A stretch of DNA of 64,000 nt from Maniola hyperantus (GCF_902806685.2 NC_048550.1:10707383-10771382); one strand, 5' to 3'; positions 15,645 through 28,573 are shown, counted from the first letter of the stretch. The notes: a model not told the origin generated them from the letters alone. Numbers and translations: made by a program.

Positions 15645-17740
15645 TTAAATAAATCTGTTTGATGATAGAATCACGTAAGACGAACTGTTATGGCTTGAAT
15701 TAATAAGGTTTTGTAGCTTAAGCTCATAAATTCTTACACAGATCATTTGCGTCACAAAACCGAATTAATGTCATACTTGCGAGTGTTCACTGAAACAAAC
15801 ACGTTCTTGATAAATTACGTGTACTTTGATATTATACTAATCTGTAAATCTGATCTACTGACTTTCAAACCAAGTAAAGTTTGTAATTGATGTGTCTTAA
15901 TTGATTCTGCGGATAATATCATGAAGCTGGATGTTCCCTGTTAATATCTTACTAAGTAAGTTCTGTAGTTCAAAACTCAACTACATTTCTTACTGTGAAC
16001 TCACTCCATACATTCAAAAGCGACTCGCTTTGATGTTTTAACTTCCCCTCGGAGACTACTTCGATGCTCTTAGCGAAACTACATAAATTCGTGGAGCCAT
16101 TTAAAACCACCAGTTTGTGCTTTGAATGTGGAATATGGAATGCAAAATTGGCGTTAAATATATACGAGAACTTGAATTATGTATAAGGTTTATACGGAAA
16201 TAGCGCATTGGTAGAGCTGGTAGAAATATGACACAGATACATCATTTATTTTATTTTATTTATTTTATTTATTTTTGCAATCAACAGCGATATATACAAT
16301 ATAATTTTACATAATAACAGACTGAAAATAAGGCCAAATAGGATTACAATTTTTTACAGATTACTTAAATAGATATTAAATATAAATTTATAACAGTACG
16401 TTTGATAATTTAAACAAGCTTTACAATAATATAATAATATGAAAATATAAAAGTCAATTAACTAGTAAAAATACCTAGTAGGTGATTCACAACATATGTA
16501 TGTGTGTGTGTATGTGTGAGTGTATGTGCGTCTGTGTGTGTGTGGGTGTGTGTATAGTTTAAATATTATAATCCATACTTGATAATATTATAAACTATCG
16601 ACTACTAATGAAAAAAATGAGAAGTGTGTTGAGATTTTCATGCATAAGTACCAACCCAATTTCTAACTTTTCTGGCGTATTTTCCAAAAAAATTCTTTCG
16701 TATCTACATAACTATATCCTGACCAATACGAACCAACAAAAAAAATAGTCAAATCGGTCGAGCCAAAGAACCCAAGGGCATCCAACTAGAATCGAATTAA
16801 CCTAAAATTGCAGAAAAATGTATTTTGTAACATAAAAAAAAATCGTTTGAAGAGGTTTGAAGAGTAGGACTAGATGCTGAATAGTTCTGATGTCCTTGGA
16901 GCTTTTGGAGAGTAATTTGTACAAATCGCAGTTTATTTTTCTTTTTGATATCGCATTTCAATACGAGCTGATTGGACCGTTGAATGTACCTATATAAAAT
17001 GAAAAGAAATGAAAAATACCAATGAAAAGCAAAACGCCAATCTAATGAACGCAACCAGTCATTACTGTTTATAAAGGTTCCTTTTTCCTTTTGAGGTACG
17101 AAACCCTAAAAACTGTCGAAAGTTTAGGCTAAGTTAAAACTGTTTTATTTGTGGTACGACTACTTATAGTTACCTTACCTATAGTTCCTTAATCTAAGGG
17201 TACGACACGGACGGTTCATGTTTATATTTTGAAAAACAAAGACCTATCCATGGTTTTGTGCATTTATATAGGAGAATTAATCTACTTGCCTCTGTTTTGT
17301 GGTTGTAAACGAGTAACTAGGTGTGACTAATTTAAATTAAAATTTACATAATTCCTACATATTTGTGTACTTAGTCAATTTTTATGATGTGGTTCCATAA
17401 ATAAACCGACCTTCTTCCTTCAAAAAACCCTATCTACATTTAATCAAAGGGGAGTTAATGATCTTTTCAGAGAGGACGGGCGAAATATAAAATTCCATTA
17501 GCAAGCTTAGAAAGTTCATTTTAATAAAAATTACGGCGTCCACTCCCCGATTAACATGCAAATTAAGTATTGTTTCTTGGGAGACGGCCGATATTATTAT
17601 AAGATAGAATGGAAACTGCCTTCTCTGTTTAGGTGTTTTGGATAAGCCATAGTGGTACCGTGACCAAACTACATATCTTCTCCAAGTAGGTAGGCATGAG
17701 TTACAAAATGTTTTATTAGATTTTGTACATCTAAATTACA
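15645..17740. other. Non-coding stretch with retroposon tail and TG microsatellite
   Basis: I see no gene. At 16245-16280 a TTTTATTTATTTTATTT run looks like the reversed tail of a retroposon covering about 16245-16490. A (TG)n-rich microsatellite occupies 16498-16555. About 17085-17115 is a scrap of family D (CCTTTTGAGGTACGAAACCC). Confidence 0.45.
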
Positions 17741-17749
17741 CATAATATG

Positions 17750-17832
17750 TACCTATTATAAATGTGTTTGTTTGTTGGTTTGTCCTCCAATCACGTCGCG
17801 ACAGAGCAACGGATTGTCGTGTTTTTACATGG
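17750..17832 (-). mobile_element. Short interspersed repeat, family A (variant), partial
   Basis: Keeps only the CAATCACGTCGCGACAGAGC part of the reversed variant copy. Confidence 0.55.
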
Positions 17833-17969
17833 GTATGTATATATATATTCCTTCCTAATATAAATATTTAGATTAGATAATTTCCTTCAAGCAAGTGACA
17901 TTTTTATTTCTTCAAAATATGTATACCACATACCTACCTCCGTATTGCATCCTATCTACGGTGCATTTA

Positions 17970-18134
17970 TATAGTCCACGACAGGTCGAGATGGCAATCG
18001 GGGTATGAGGCGGGGGGATGCCCCGTACACCCGCACGTCACTCGCACTCGCCCGCACCGAGTTAGCGCGGGGGCTGTGTGGGTGAACCGGGCGTTCCCTT
18101 CCGGATTGCCATCTCGACCTGTCGTGTACTATAG
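17970..18134. mobile_element. MITE family F, full length
   Basis: Terminal inverted repeats of about 28 bp: ACGACAGGTCGAGATGGCAA at the left, TTGCCATCTCGACCTGTCGT at the right. The centre is GC-rich (CACTCGCACTCGCCCGCAC), far above the surroundings. Confidence 0.85.
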
Positions 18135-18390
18135 TCATGGTTTCGAAACGCGATTTCCCTCGCAGCGGGTGATAACAGCGAATGTTTTGTTTGCATCCGT
18201 ACAACTTTAAATTGAATTGTAGACACGTTAAACTGTATGTAACATTAGACTATGTGGAGATACTACACCATTTCAGTTAAGGATTTTGGTATTTACTGAT
18301 ATTTATTTACATAAAATGTTGCTAGTAATTTATTAAATAGTTGCAAGTATATCTGACTAAGAGCTAGCGCGTGCCAGACCTTCGTTATTT

Positions 18391-18488
18391 TATAAAAGCA
18401 GAAAGTTTATCTGCGTTTAGTCCCCAACACAGGAAGGAATGATCAGCAACTATGAAGTTTGGATCATGAAGGCTTTGGGAGATAACAG
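18391..18488 (+). promoter_or_regulatory. Candidate TATA promoter and short first exon
   Basis: TATAAAAG begins at 18391. An initiator-like TTTAGTC has its A 28 nt later (18419), the usual insect spacing. The first ATG (18439) opens a frame of 16 codons (MISNYEVWIMKALGDN) up to a donor AG|GTAATA at 18488/18489. A strong acceptor (T-rich tract plus TTCAG) follows at 18550, giving a 62-bp intron. The frame then stops inside a MITE (18563-18666). No family recognised. It could be a broken gene or chance. Confidence 0.3.
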
Positions 18489-18562
18489 GTAATAAACGTG
18501 TAAAAATCTTACGTCAAAGTATAGTCTAACTTTTTTTACATTTTCTTCAGAACAGTATTAGA

Positions 18563-18666
18563 AATCACGTCATGCATTGCCAGTAGCAACCCGCATTCCC
18601 AGAGGCTCCTAAAGTTTAAGGGTGTCTGGCAACGGTAGAAAGTGTCTGGCAATGCATGACGTGATT
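18563..18666. mobile_element. 104-bp MITE with perfect terminal repeats
   Basis: AATCACGTCATGCATTGCCA at the left is matched exactly by TGGCAATGCATGACGTGATT at the right. A second, partial GTGTCTGGCAACGG copy lies just inside the right end. Confidence 0.8.
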
Positions 18667-20980
18667 CCGAAGTTCAAAAGCGATTACACTTTTAAATTTC
18701 TTAGTGACCTCTATACAGTTTTTATCACCATTCAGAACTTTTATGAGGAAGATTTATTGAATAACACATTCATTATTACTATTACTTAAGTACTATTTTT
18801 ATATTTACTTAATAGAAATTAGTGAGTCTATCCGTGCGGGGTGAGTTCTCAAAGTATAGGGTAGAAAAGGAAGTTCCGTTTCAGCATTGAAAGAGTTAAA
18901 TTTAAAAATGAAAAGGCTCCGAACACGCTCACTTCATTTAGCGTTCATATCGCCTTTCCAGTGCTGCCAGCCTGCAATCAGTGAGGATTGAGATTCAATA
19001 TCAAAGGAAAATAAACTGCGAAGAGGGAAAATTACACTTTGGACTAGAGGTGGACCATTTCACAGGTAGCATGTCACGTAGCATGTAGCATGTTGTAGTG
19101 GCAAGTAGCATATTGTAATCACGTGCGATGCCGGGGCGAGCTAGTTTAATAAAACCGGTCAAGAGGCGAGTTTTAACATGGCGGCCATTTTGAAATTTTT
19201 ATTACCTATTAGTTAATAGAGCAGCAATAGAAATACACAATCTGTGAAAATTCCAACTCTCTACTAGTACGGTTCATGAGATACTCATGGACATGGTCAT
19301 TGACGTGAGCTGAGACGCTAAAAAGCGTGCTAACGAGAACACTCGCACCACTGCGTGTTTCAAAGACAGAAACATCTTGTTTAATTAATATAGTGCGAAA
19401 ATTCACTCTCCGTGAAAAAACAACCTGGGAAATAACGGGGCTGTTGATTTTGATCCAATTCCTAAGTAGCAAACGACTAGCTAGAAATATTCATAAATCT
19501 GTAATATGGTTCGGAAGACAGTGACAACACTCGTAAGTCGTAACTCGTAACACAAGATAGCCTAAAGTACGAGTGTCTAAGCACTCCTTTAAAGTAACAA
19601 CCACATTTTTGTCTAGCATTCAAGGAGTTTTAAATTGTCAGCGTATATTTGTGAAAATAAATTGAATTTAATTGCATTAATTGTAAGTATTTTTTTTTAT
19701 TTTTTTTTATTCAGATACAAGTTAGCCCTTGACTGCAATCTCACCTGATGGTAAGTGATGATGCAGTCTAAGATGATAGCGGGCTAAAGTGCGAAAATTG
19801 AATAATCACTCCGTGAAAAATCACCTGTGAATTCACTGTGAATAATTTCATCAAGTGAAATGTTTTAAAAGTAGCAATAATTCCCATCTCTACTTAGAAG
19901 CTACATCAGAAGTGGGGTGCATGCTTATTGGAAATATTTTTCCTTGTATGAGTTTAACCTTTATTGCAAAAGTTTCCTGGAATTTGAAACTATTTTTTTG
20001 ATTTTTGTTTTACTTGTAACGATTTCAATATCAAAACTACAACAATGAAACTTTTAAAATATATTTTTGTATTACTTATTTATATTAATAAAATTGCAAC
20101 TTGGATTGGTATGTAGCGTTTACAATTTTATCTATACTTCTATAGGTACCAATAAATAAAATTGAAGTGTCTGTCTGTGATATTGAAATAACTATCTCAT
20201 AGTAAGCTCATATTATAGTTATTTGAACTGCCATAACTGAATCACACCTTTTTTAAAATTTTTGTCTGTCCGTCTGTCTGTCTGTTTGAACGGACTAATC
20301 TCGGAACGGCTGAACATTGACAACGTCAAAATATTGACAGGACTTTCACAGACAAGTAGAGGATTAACGAAGGAGTAATATAGGCTAGTTTTCAACCGAA
20401 TTTTCTCAATATGGCCTGAATCTATTTGGAGAATGATAGGGTTATGTGGGGTTTCTATCCACTAAAATCTCCTCGATAGCCATCTTCAGCCCATAATTAA
20501 GAGTCTCCGGGAACTCTACAGAACGTGTGCTGGTGCTTCTCTTGCGCGATACTCATTGGGCTCATCGACCCCACCTAGGTGGGAAAACTTAAAGAAAAGT
20601 TTTAATATCTACCTGAGATTAAAAATTTAAGTTAATCTTTTTCAAAGTTAAAATATTTATCTTTTCTTAAGATTTTAGAGCGTAAAATAAAATTCTCTAG
20701 ACAAAGTATCGCGCGTTAAGCTTAAACTAGCTATGGTACGAAAAGCAACAAAATTTTATACTTCACACTTTATTTCTTAACAACATTCAGTTCAGGGTAA
20801 AATAATCTCTATGCACTTGAACTAGGGGTTAATTTCGCGTGTATTGTGATACGAGATGAAGAAAATGTCAACATTTAACTCAATCAGCTTTGAGCTTTAA
20901 TGCTCGCTGCGCTTTCTGTACGTGAGGTGTATAGTGTGTTCTGATTTATGTTCATACTTTAATCCTTAAAAGTTTTAAAC
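18667..20980. other. Non-coding stretch
   Basis: No gene seen. It holds a scrap of family D interior (about 19165-19275, TGGCGGCCATTTTGAAATTT), a retroposon 3' end after a T/A run (19688-19795), and an uncharacterised repeat with GTCTGTCCGTCTGTCTGTCT (about 20150-20400). The rest is AT-rich. Confidence 0.4.
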
Positions 20981-20992
20981 CATACTACTATT

Positions 20993-21090
20993 ATTGTCTG
21001 CCTCGTTGGACTAGTGGTAACATGTTCGAATGTAAATTAATTAGGTACAAGGTCCCGGGTTCGCTTCCCGGGTCGGACCGAAAATAGATA
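20993..21090 (+). mobile_element. tRNA-derived SINE head, second type
   Basis: A box-like GGACTAGTGGT and B box GGTTCGCTTCC, followed by CCGGGTCGGACCG. The arms do not fold into a full cloverleaf (long insert after the A box), so it is a SINE rather than a tRNA gene. Confidence 0.5.
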
Positions 21091-21276
21091 TTGGAATAAG
21101 ATAAGAAATTCTCAATACTAGAAGACAAGAAGAAGTACAGAAGGATTACTCCGCAAAGATATGAAATAGCGACTCTTGGTTTGACGCAATAAAATGTAAT
21201 TCAGGTCACATAGCGTCTTAAATTTTATACTTTTTGTATTCACGTAGTCGGTTTTTTATATTTTATTATTATTTTA

Positions 21277-21482
21277 AGACAGTGACTTCATCCGCTAGGA
21301 TTTAGATTTTTAAAAGTCCAATAGGAATTCTTTGATTTTCCGGGATAAAAAGTAGCCTATGTCCTTCCCCGAGATGCAAGCTATCTCTGTACCAAAATTC
21401 GTCAAAATTGGTTCAACGAATGGGCAGTGAAAGGCTAGCAGACAGACAGACACACTTTCGCATTTATAATATTAGTATGGAT
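21277..21482 (+). mobile_element. Short interspersed repeat, family A
   Basis: Near full-length sense copy ending CGCATTTATAATATTAGTAT. Confidence 0.75.
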
Positions 21483-24250
21483 ATGGATGAGGCTCATAGT
21501 TGTGTCTCGGATCCATAATAATGCCACCACTGACAACACGTACCTACTATTCGAAGATTTTGCTTGTTTGCAGTAGGTAGGTACTACCAATCATTATCTA
21601 TTCAGTTCTAAAGTGTCTTCTTAAATATTGAAAGCTATGCAAATTATTACCGCCATTACGTCTTGTCGCCGATTTGAATTATTGCCTTTCAAAGTCTATA
21701 CTTTAACGAAACTGGCACGTAAAGGTGGAATGGCAATTTTTCATACTGTTCTTACAACGCAAATTGAAAAAGTAAATGCTGTTACGAAGATCTAAGTGAT
21801 AATTGAAGTGGTTCGTTTTATTAGCCTCGTCGACCGTTATAGTACAAGAGAAGGCCGTGGAATGTGCTAGGCTTTTAATACAAATAAAATCAATGTCTCT
21901 TAGATTAGAATTTACCACAATAATTAAGGGTGACTTATTTGAATAAAAACCTTATGTTTAACAATGTAAAGGCTAACCCCATATAATTTTTTGATGCCGC
22001 ACTCCCGCACGCCGTTACAAAAAATGCAACATAATATGACGGAGCGCCCGATGACGGTACGAAAAAATGAGTGCTATATCAAAAATTAACACGAGTATTC
22101 TCTAAGCGACTTCTTGAAAAGGATTAACAGAGTTATTTATTTTTTATATTGTAAAATTGCTGGGAAACTGGGTCTATTATTAAACTTGGGAGATGAAGAA
22201 CCACAAACAGATTAATTAATATTTTCTTTTTTCTTTCTACCGATACAATGTGAGCGAGATCCCGTAGACAAAAAAATGCTCTTAAAATAAAGTTTGATTT
22301 TTATCTCAATAAAACAATAGGTAATTTTTTTATTTAAAAAGTAATTTCTGTATTTAAAAAAAAGTATTTTATGATTATAATTCTCCCCAGCTATAGACTA
22401 GTATTCCACCGTCTCTTTCACTATACCAGTCGTGATGAAAATATATCCAAGACTTTTATTACTCACATAATGCGATGAAAAATTCACGAAACGGGATTGC
22501 TTTTAAGGAGGTAACGACTCCACGATGCTTGGAGACAATTGAGATATTGTGCTCCCATGGTTTTATTTTAATTTTTGTTTTCTATATATTATTTAAAATC
22601 AGAAACGTTTTGGATCGGGATTTTTTTTATTTTAAACATGATATTTATACCTACATGACGTCCAGTAAAACGTTATAGTCTCTTTGAGAGGTTGGAGAGG
22701 AGGTCAAATGCTATCAATAACCTCTAAACACCTATGGGCATAACCCTCCTTTGGGCTTCGCCGCAGTCGAGAAAAAAGGGTTCTTTTTTGAGTTATTGAT
22801 CGATTTGTGTTTTTAATAAAATATTTTATTTATTTATTATATATTTTATCATAATATTAATAAAATGCGTAAGGAAACCACGAACTCCAAGAAATTGTGA
22901 TGGAATAACGAAAAGATCTTAGTGAAAAGTAAATATAAGTAGAAAATCAATATATATACATAATAAGTAAGTAATCAAACAAAAGTGAAGATATAATATT
23001 ATTATACGCAGACACAAGGGTCAATTCTGAAAAAGTAACTCCAACATTATTATCTGACACAGTTGGAGGAGCTCTTAAACCAAAGATGATATCATAATAA
23101 AACTTTCTTTGATGACCTTTCAGTGATTGAAATTCAGTTTTTCCAATAATCCACGCCTCTCTCATCTAATAGCTCATGTATAATGAAACGATGGTCTATT
23201 TTCCCATTCAATAAGCGAGGATCGAGTTTTCATTGATATGGAATTCAATCTCGAATTGCTAGAAACGGTTTAATTAGAATCGATTAAAGCAGCTTTCAAT
23301 TTCATAATTAAAAACTGAATTGTGATCCAGCTCTGTTCAAATGTCTCTCTACACTCGTAATTTTTCGTAGTCTAGTCAGTGATTTCCTTTGTCGTGGGCA
23401 ACAAAACTGACTTGGACGGCGAACGCCACGAAGTGCAAACATTACATGTAGCTATTGTTTCGCGGCGTTCGCAGCCGTTGGCGAGGATAAATCTTAACTT
23501 ACAAATGATTACAAATACGAGTAGGTAAGATTTCCCTGGATTTGATGACCAGCAAAGACGAGCAATAATAATTTTTATAATTCGTTAACTCATTGAAGTA
23601 GGAATTTTCTAAGAGTTTTTAGCTTATTTCGTGGTTTAACGACATAGTCAGTACAAAATTAATCGTGGTATTTACCCGTTGCCCGTTATCTGCATTGTAA
23701 TACTAAGCATAATAGTATATCCTTAGAATATAGGTAATAATATGATAAAGGATTCAACTTGATTTGTTGAAGGCTCAGTTCTGGTCACAAACTTTGAAAG
23801 GTGCGATTATATACCTCGATGATGATGATGATAATGAAGCTAAGACTAGATTCATTATCATCATCATCATCATCATCATCATCGCCGGTACACTACCGAG
23901 CTCGAGACTCCTTGCAGAAGAAGAAGGGAATGACTAGAATAATATTAATTACCTACTTAATGTCGAATGAATTACGATAGTTTGAAGTTTACTTAATTTT
24001 TAGTAAAAATTTACTGTCTATCAACGGTTTGCTATTGAAAATGTTTATCAATAGCTGTTTGTAGATACCCAATTTCTCGTCTATCGCAAGCCCTCCATAA
24101 CTCGCAGGCAATCAGGCGTGAGATCGCGCTATTTCCTCCTGCATGTTCAGAGGTAATACGGCCATCACATCCTCACATAATAGCGCGTCATGATTGGACG
24201 AATTTCTATAGAGAAATTTATTTTACGACTCCTGATTGGACGAATTTCTA
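21483..24250. other. Non-coding stretch
   Basis: I see no supported gene. An ATC-rich microsatellite and a scrap of a family-C SINE tail lie at about 23851-23935. A hairpin (CGAACGCCACGAA / TTCGCGGCGTTCG) is at about 23416-23475. The direct repeat ATTGGACGAATTTCTATAG appears at about 24193 and 24235. Confidence 0.4.
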
Positions 24251-24489
24251 TAGCGAAAAATTGCCACGGATCAGGTCAATTTATTTTATGAATCAGTTTA
24301 AAATGGCTATATTGTTACCAAAAAATGGGTGTTTAAAGGTTTATGCTTGGTACATGGCTCTATTATTCTCTCTCTCTCTTCTCTTCCTGGGTTTCTTTTC
24401 CGTACTTAGACGTTTAGACGTAGACTCCGTTGTACGTAACCGTTAAAAGGTGTCGTGTTTGATCTGTTTGACCACCATTTTTTAATTGT

Positions 24490-24632
24490 GACTAAGTAGT
24501 GCTTGATTATAATGGTAACGTTAAGCTTTAATTATTATCACCATTACATCTTACAAATTCAACAACTGACTATCAAAAAGTTGTACAATGGTACCCAATT
24601 TGAATAAATGGTTTGACTTTTGACTTTTATGA
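24490..24632 (+). mobile_element. LINE 3' tail
   Basis: ATTATCACCATTACATCTTA, then TTTGAATAAATGGTTTGACT; it matches the 3' UTR end of the LINE at 7770-8512. Confidence 0.6.
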
Positions 24633-24774
24633 AATTCAGTGCAGAGATTGTGTCCCAGACACAATCATAGGTTTATCACAGAAAATTAAAGAGTTCCCTC
24701 AGAATTACATTTTTTTTCTTTATTGTTCACAATCAATTTTTATTTAAATAACATTAGCCATGTTAAATGACTTG

Positions 24775-24885
24775 TGCTAGGAGTAGGTACGACAATAGTG
24801 CAACGGGTGGGGTTTGAACCGTTGACCTTTCGGTTTTCAGTCCACTCCTTTACCAGTTGAGCTATTGAGGCTCTACTCAATTACT
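24775..24885 (-). mobile_element. tRNA-derived SINE head, third type
   Basis: On the minus strand it reads GCCTCAATAGCTCAACTGGT and GGTTCAAACCCC, which are good A and B boxes. A decayed relative lies at about 40750-40830. It lacks an acceptor-stem match, so it is not called as a tRNA gene. Confidence 0.5.
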
Positions 24886-25317
24886 AACATTAAACATACA
24901 CAGAATACAAAGTTTTTACAAAGTTTAAATGATTTAAGTATAGGTACAATATTTTAAAGTGTTGTTGGGAAAATGTAATTCAAAGCAAAAGTTTATGCAC
25001 GAAATACAAAATTTCGCGTGGACTCAACTGTGTAGAGGGCAATTTTCTAGCATTCTGCAACCCCGGAAACAATTTCACCTGGAATTGGATTTGCTGAGTT
25101 TTCAAAAGCTGTCTTTAGAAAGAATCTGTATATAAAATGGTGGAAGTTTAAACTTTAAACGGGCATAATATTATTGTTGTTGAAAAATACATTTTGTAGG
25201 TATTTCATACTCAACTAGATATTAGCCCAAGAGACTAAGTGACTCCAAAAAGGGAATCTAAAAGAAAAAGAACTCCTACTAATTAGTATTGTTCTGCTTT
25301 TCTAAAATACCTTACAG

Positions 25318-25497
25318 GTGGTATTCCGTCTGCGAATAGGTTGTGATACACTCTTCGAAATTGTACTCTTAGGCTCAATGCAAGATGTACAGGCAGAACA
25401 TGGTGGAGTAGAGTTCACGACACTTAACGAACTTCTAACAAAACGTCGAGGCTTCGAAGTCACTGGCAGGCGTCAAATCACAATCCAATACCAATAA
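25318..25497 (+). CDS. Orphan candidate terminal exon, 59 codons
   Basis: A C/T-rich tract and TTACAG (25312-25317) precede a frame entered in phase 0 that runs 59 codons to TAA (25495-25497); the other two phases stop within nine codons. The peptide begins VVFRLRIGCDTLFEIVLLGS and ends with a basic segment (LLTKRRGFEVTGRRQITIQY). Base composition is more balanced than in the flanks, as in coding sequence. I do not recognise the family, and found no compatible upstream exon: the first exon at 18439-18488 ends in phase 2 and does not fit. No AATAAA follows closely. Confidence 0.35.
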   Translation: MVFRLRIGCDTLFEIVLLGSMQDVQAEHGGVEFTTLNELLTKRRGFEVTGRRQITIQYQ

Positions 25498-25688
25498 CAG
25501 TTTGCCTCATTTTGTAGTTATGGTGATTTAGTATTTTTCAAACGCGCAATGTATAGCGTGCAAAACTGGGGTCAATGCCCCACCTACGACGCGGCATTGA
25601 CTCCGAGTGGCCTACTTATACAACGTTCGTTGACCTCTAGTGTCAGGCAGATATTTTACTTGCTATATATCCTGAACTTTTAGAAACA

Positions 25689-25905
25689 TACTAGCTGATC
25701 CCCGCGACTTCGTCCGCGTGGTTTTACGTTTTTAAATCCTGCGGGAACTCTTCGATTTTCCGGGATAAAAAGTAGCCTATGTGTTAATCTAGGGTATAAT
25801 CTATCTCCATTCCAAATTTCAGCCAAAACCGTCCTGTAGTTTTTGCGTGATTGAGTAACAAACATCCAAACATCCACACTTTCACATATTTTAAATATTA
25901 TTAGG
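25689..25905 (+). mobile_element. Short interspersed repeat, family A
   Basis: Sense copy (CTAGCTGATCCCCGCGACTT) with a variant second half (CCGTCCTGTAGTTTTTGCGT). Confidence 0.7.
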
Positions 25906-28000
25906 ATTAGGATCAGTATTCATTAGTCCTATCACCTGTCTTCGTTTTTGCTAACGTTCTGATTTTTAGATAAACTTTGCTAGTACCTAAGTATAATTTT
26001 ACACTTTTAGCTTAGTACACAATGGTAAAGCAAGAACTGTTACCAAAAACCTCTGCCAACACGACGGGTACACGGTGGCGCTCAATTCACAGGATTCAAT
26101 TTAAACTTGTACACTCTGCAAACTAAGGCATTGTTGTTAACGCCCATTGTGGGGGAAATCGCATCACTCGGTAATTACTAACGTTTTCAGCTGCAAATCT
26201 GTGTAATTCATCCATATTTTGGTATCTATCCAAATAATTTCGTAAATATCCCCATTTGCAGCACCATCAACCCGCCCCGGCTTCGCTCGGTTGGATATTC
26301 ATAGTGGGAAATATTCTCTAACACGATGTTATAGATTAAACCTAAAAGCAAGCAAAATCTCTCTCAGTTGTCAGAGTCTCTGACAAGTGACATTTGCTTC
26401 AAGTAAATAAATAAAATAAAATAAAAATATTTTTATTCAAATAAACTTTTACAAGTACTTTCGAATAGTCGGATGCATCTACCACTGGTTCGGAATGCCT
26501 TTCCTACCGAGAAGAACCAGCAAGAAACTCGGCGGTTGCTCTTTTCAAATATTTGATATAGGTACAAGATTATGCCATGTATAAAATAGTATTTGCAGTC
26601 TTGTAAGTTGCTGGAACGAGCTGCAGGTCAAATCCACGCTCTTTAGCAAGTTAAAGCAACTGCACATGCACGAATCAAGCACATGCGCGCAAAAAAAGCA
26701 AAAAAACACAAGTATTATATCACGCGGACAAATAGCGGCTGAAATAGTTATCTAATAAACGAATAAAATGAGAACAAAAATAAACAGTCATCTTTGCGAA
26801 TTTCCCGTGAACGCTTGAAACTGTATACTTACCTTCCTACTTATTGAGATAAAGTGGGAAAAGTCGTAACAAAGAATTACTTACCGCGAAATCCCGCGGG
26901 AATTGCGGAATGTACAGATTATAAATTTATACTCCCAGATGAGAGCGAGGCTAACTAAATTCTTTCGCGGGAAACAATTTTATTTGCTGTGAGGTACGAA
27001 ATGATGATCATAACTAACATAATTTTCTTTTTAGTTTCCCAGTAAGTTATAGGTACCCGAGTTACTTCATCTTTTAAGAGCAACCGCCGAGTTTCTTGCT
27101 GATTCTTCTCGGTAGGAAAGGCATTCTGAACCAGTGGTAAATTAAAACTACCTGACTATTCATAAGCACTTTTAAAAAGTTTACATGAATAAAAAACAGG
27201 TGCATCTGATGATGCAAAAATACTTGTAAAAGTTTCAATCAATCAATCAATCAGCCTGTTTGCGTCCAGTGCTGGACATAGGCCTTCCCAAGAGCACGCC
27301 ACCACACAAGATCCTCCGCCTGTAAAAGTTAAATTGAATAAAAAATTTTTTTAGGGTTCCGTACCTCAAAAGGAAAAACGGAACCCTTATAGCATCACTT
27401 TATTGTCTGTCTGTCTGTCTGTCAGTCAAGAAACCTACAGGGTACTTAGAGACATATCCAGGTAAAATAATATACATCCCTCGTTTAAAACTAGTAAGAA
27501 ACGAATGATCAAGAATAGCTTACATTGGACGTTTCAATTGCGATCGTTCTACAAATGATTCGAATTCCGAACCGTAGAACTTACAGATAGTCATAGAGAT
27601 GTCTTTTCTTACTAGAACTAGAGTGTGCAATTTCGTGCAATATGGTCTTAATATGACTGGTCTCCAGGGTGTCGTGCTTTTTACCCGACTCCGTAGAAGC
27701 CCAAAAGGAGGCTTACAAATTATGTATGCATCTCCGTTCCTGTATGTCCGCTCGTAACTACTAAACGGCTTAACCGTTTTTGATAAATGATACTCATTAC
27801 ATTTGTCTTGATGGCGCAATATAAAATTCTTAAAAAATAAAATGGTGACTTTTATGGGCTTCAATGTGCGTGCAGACTGAAAAAGAAGACATTAATCACT
27901 TAGTGGTAGATATTTTGTCGGTATAATAATGCGCATAGTTGCTATGACTCGACTAACAGTAGCTACTATTTCAATTCTGTTTTAACCATAAAATAGCAGT
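25906..28000. other. Non-coding stretch with an inverted pair of LINE 3' ends
   Basis: A reversed LINE 3' end (about 26400-26545, CTACCGAGAAGAACCAGCAA) faces a sense copy (about 27060-27235, CTTCTCGGTAGGAAAGGCAT), about 500 bp apart. A truncated family-D repeat is at 27348-27465. AATC repeats lie at 27235-27255. The open frame on the minus strand at 27520-27864 has no recognisable features. Confidence 0.45.
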
Positions 28001-28185
28001 TATAGCCTAGTGGTTACAATGGTCCACCTTCTTTTCGGGAGGTCGGGGGTTCGATCCCGGGCCTTCCGAAAAATCCCCGGGATCATCTCTAGCTTTTCAG
28101 AGTTATGTGCCTTTTTAAGCAATTATAACTAAAAAATATCACTTGCTATAAGAGTGAAGGAAAACTTCGTGAGGAAACGGAAAGG
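28000..28185 (+). mobile_element. tRNA-headed SINE (family C), 3'-truncated
   Basis: TATAGCCTAGTGGTTACAAT head with GGGGGTTCGATCCCGGGCCT; it breaks off after GTGAGGAAACGG. Confidence 0.65.
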
Positions 28186-28573
28186 CTAAATTCGTACTCC
28201 CAAAGAAGTGTCGTTCCCCAGGTGTACCTAGCTCAAAATCTAACTTTAAGTGGTGCTAATTTTATGATGCCTGAGAAGCCTTATGTCCGCTTCTCCAAAT
28301 AGTAATATCTCTTTGCCGAAGTCAAATGAAAAACAAGTTATCGTGAGCAAAACTTGGCCATTCAAGTTTTGCGAGAGCAATCTAAACTTTTCATAGTTAA
28401 AAGCAAAACCCTCAATTGCACTGTGATTTTACTTCGTTATAATAAGCCGCGGAACTCTACCTAAAGCAATAGAAATAGATCTGCTGTCTTTAATAGCAAC
28501 TAGAAAATCGAAAGCACATGTCTATAGCTTTTAAAGCAACGTAAATAAAATTGTAGCGTTATGCAAATACCTA

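Noticed and set aside
23380..23438. A frame reading VVGNKTDLDGERHEV, like the G4 (NKxD) motif of Ras-type GTPases, after a possible acceptor
   Set aside because: No G1, G3 or G5 motif lies near, no good donor follows, and the stretch lies in one arm of a hairpin (CGAACGCCACGAA / TTCGCGGCGTTCG). Probably chance, or a tiny gene scrap.
18439..25497. Splicing the first exon 18439-18488 directly to the orphan exon 25318-25497
   Set aside because: The first exon ends in phase 2; joined to 25318 the frame stops after a few codons (WYSVCE then stop).
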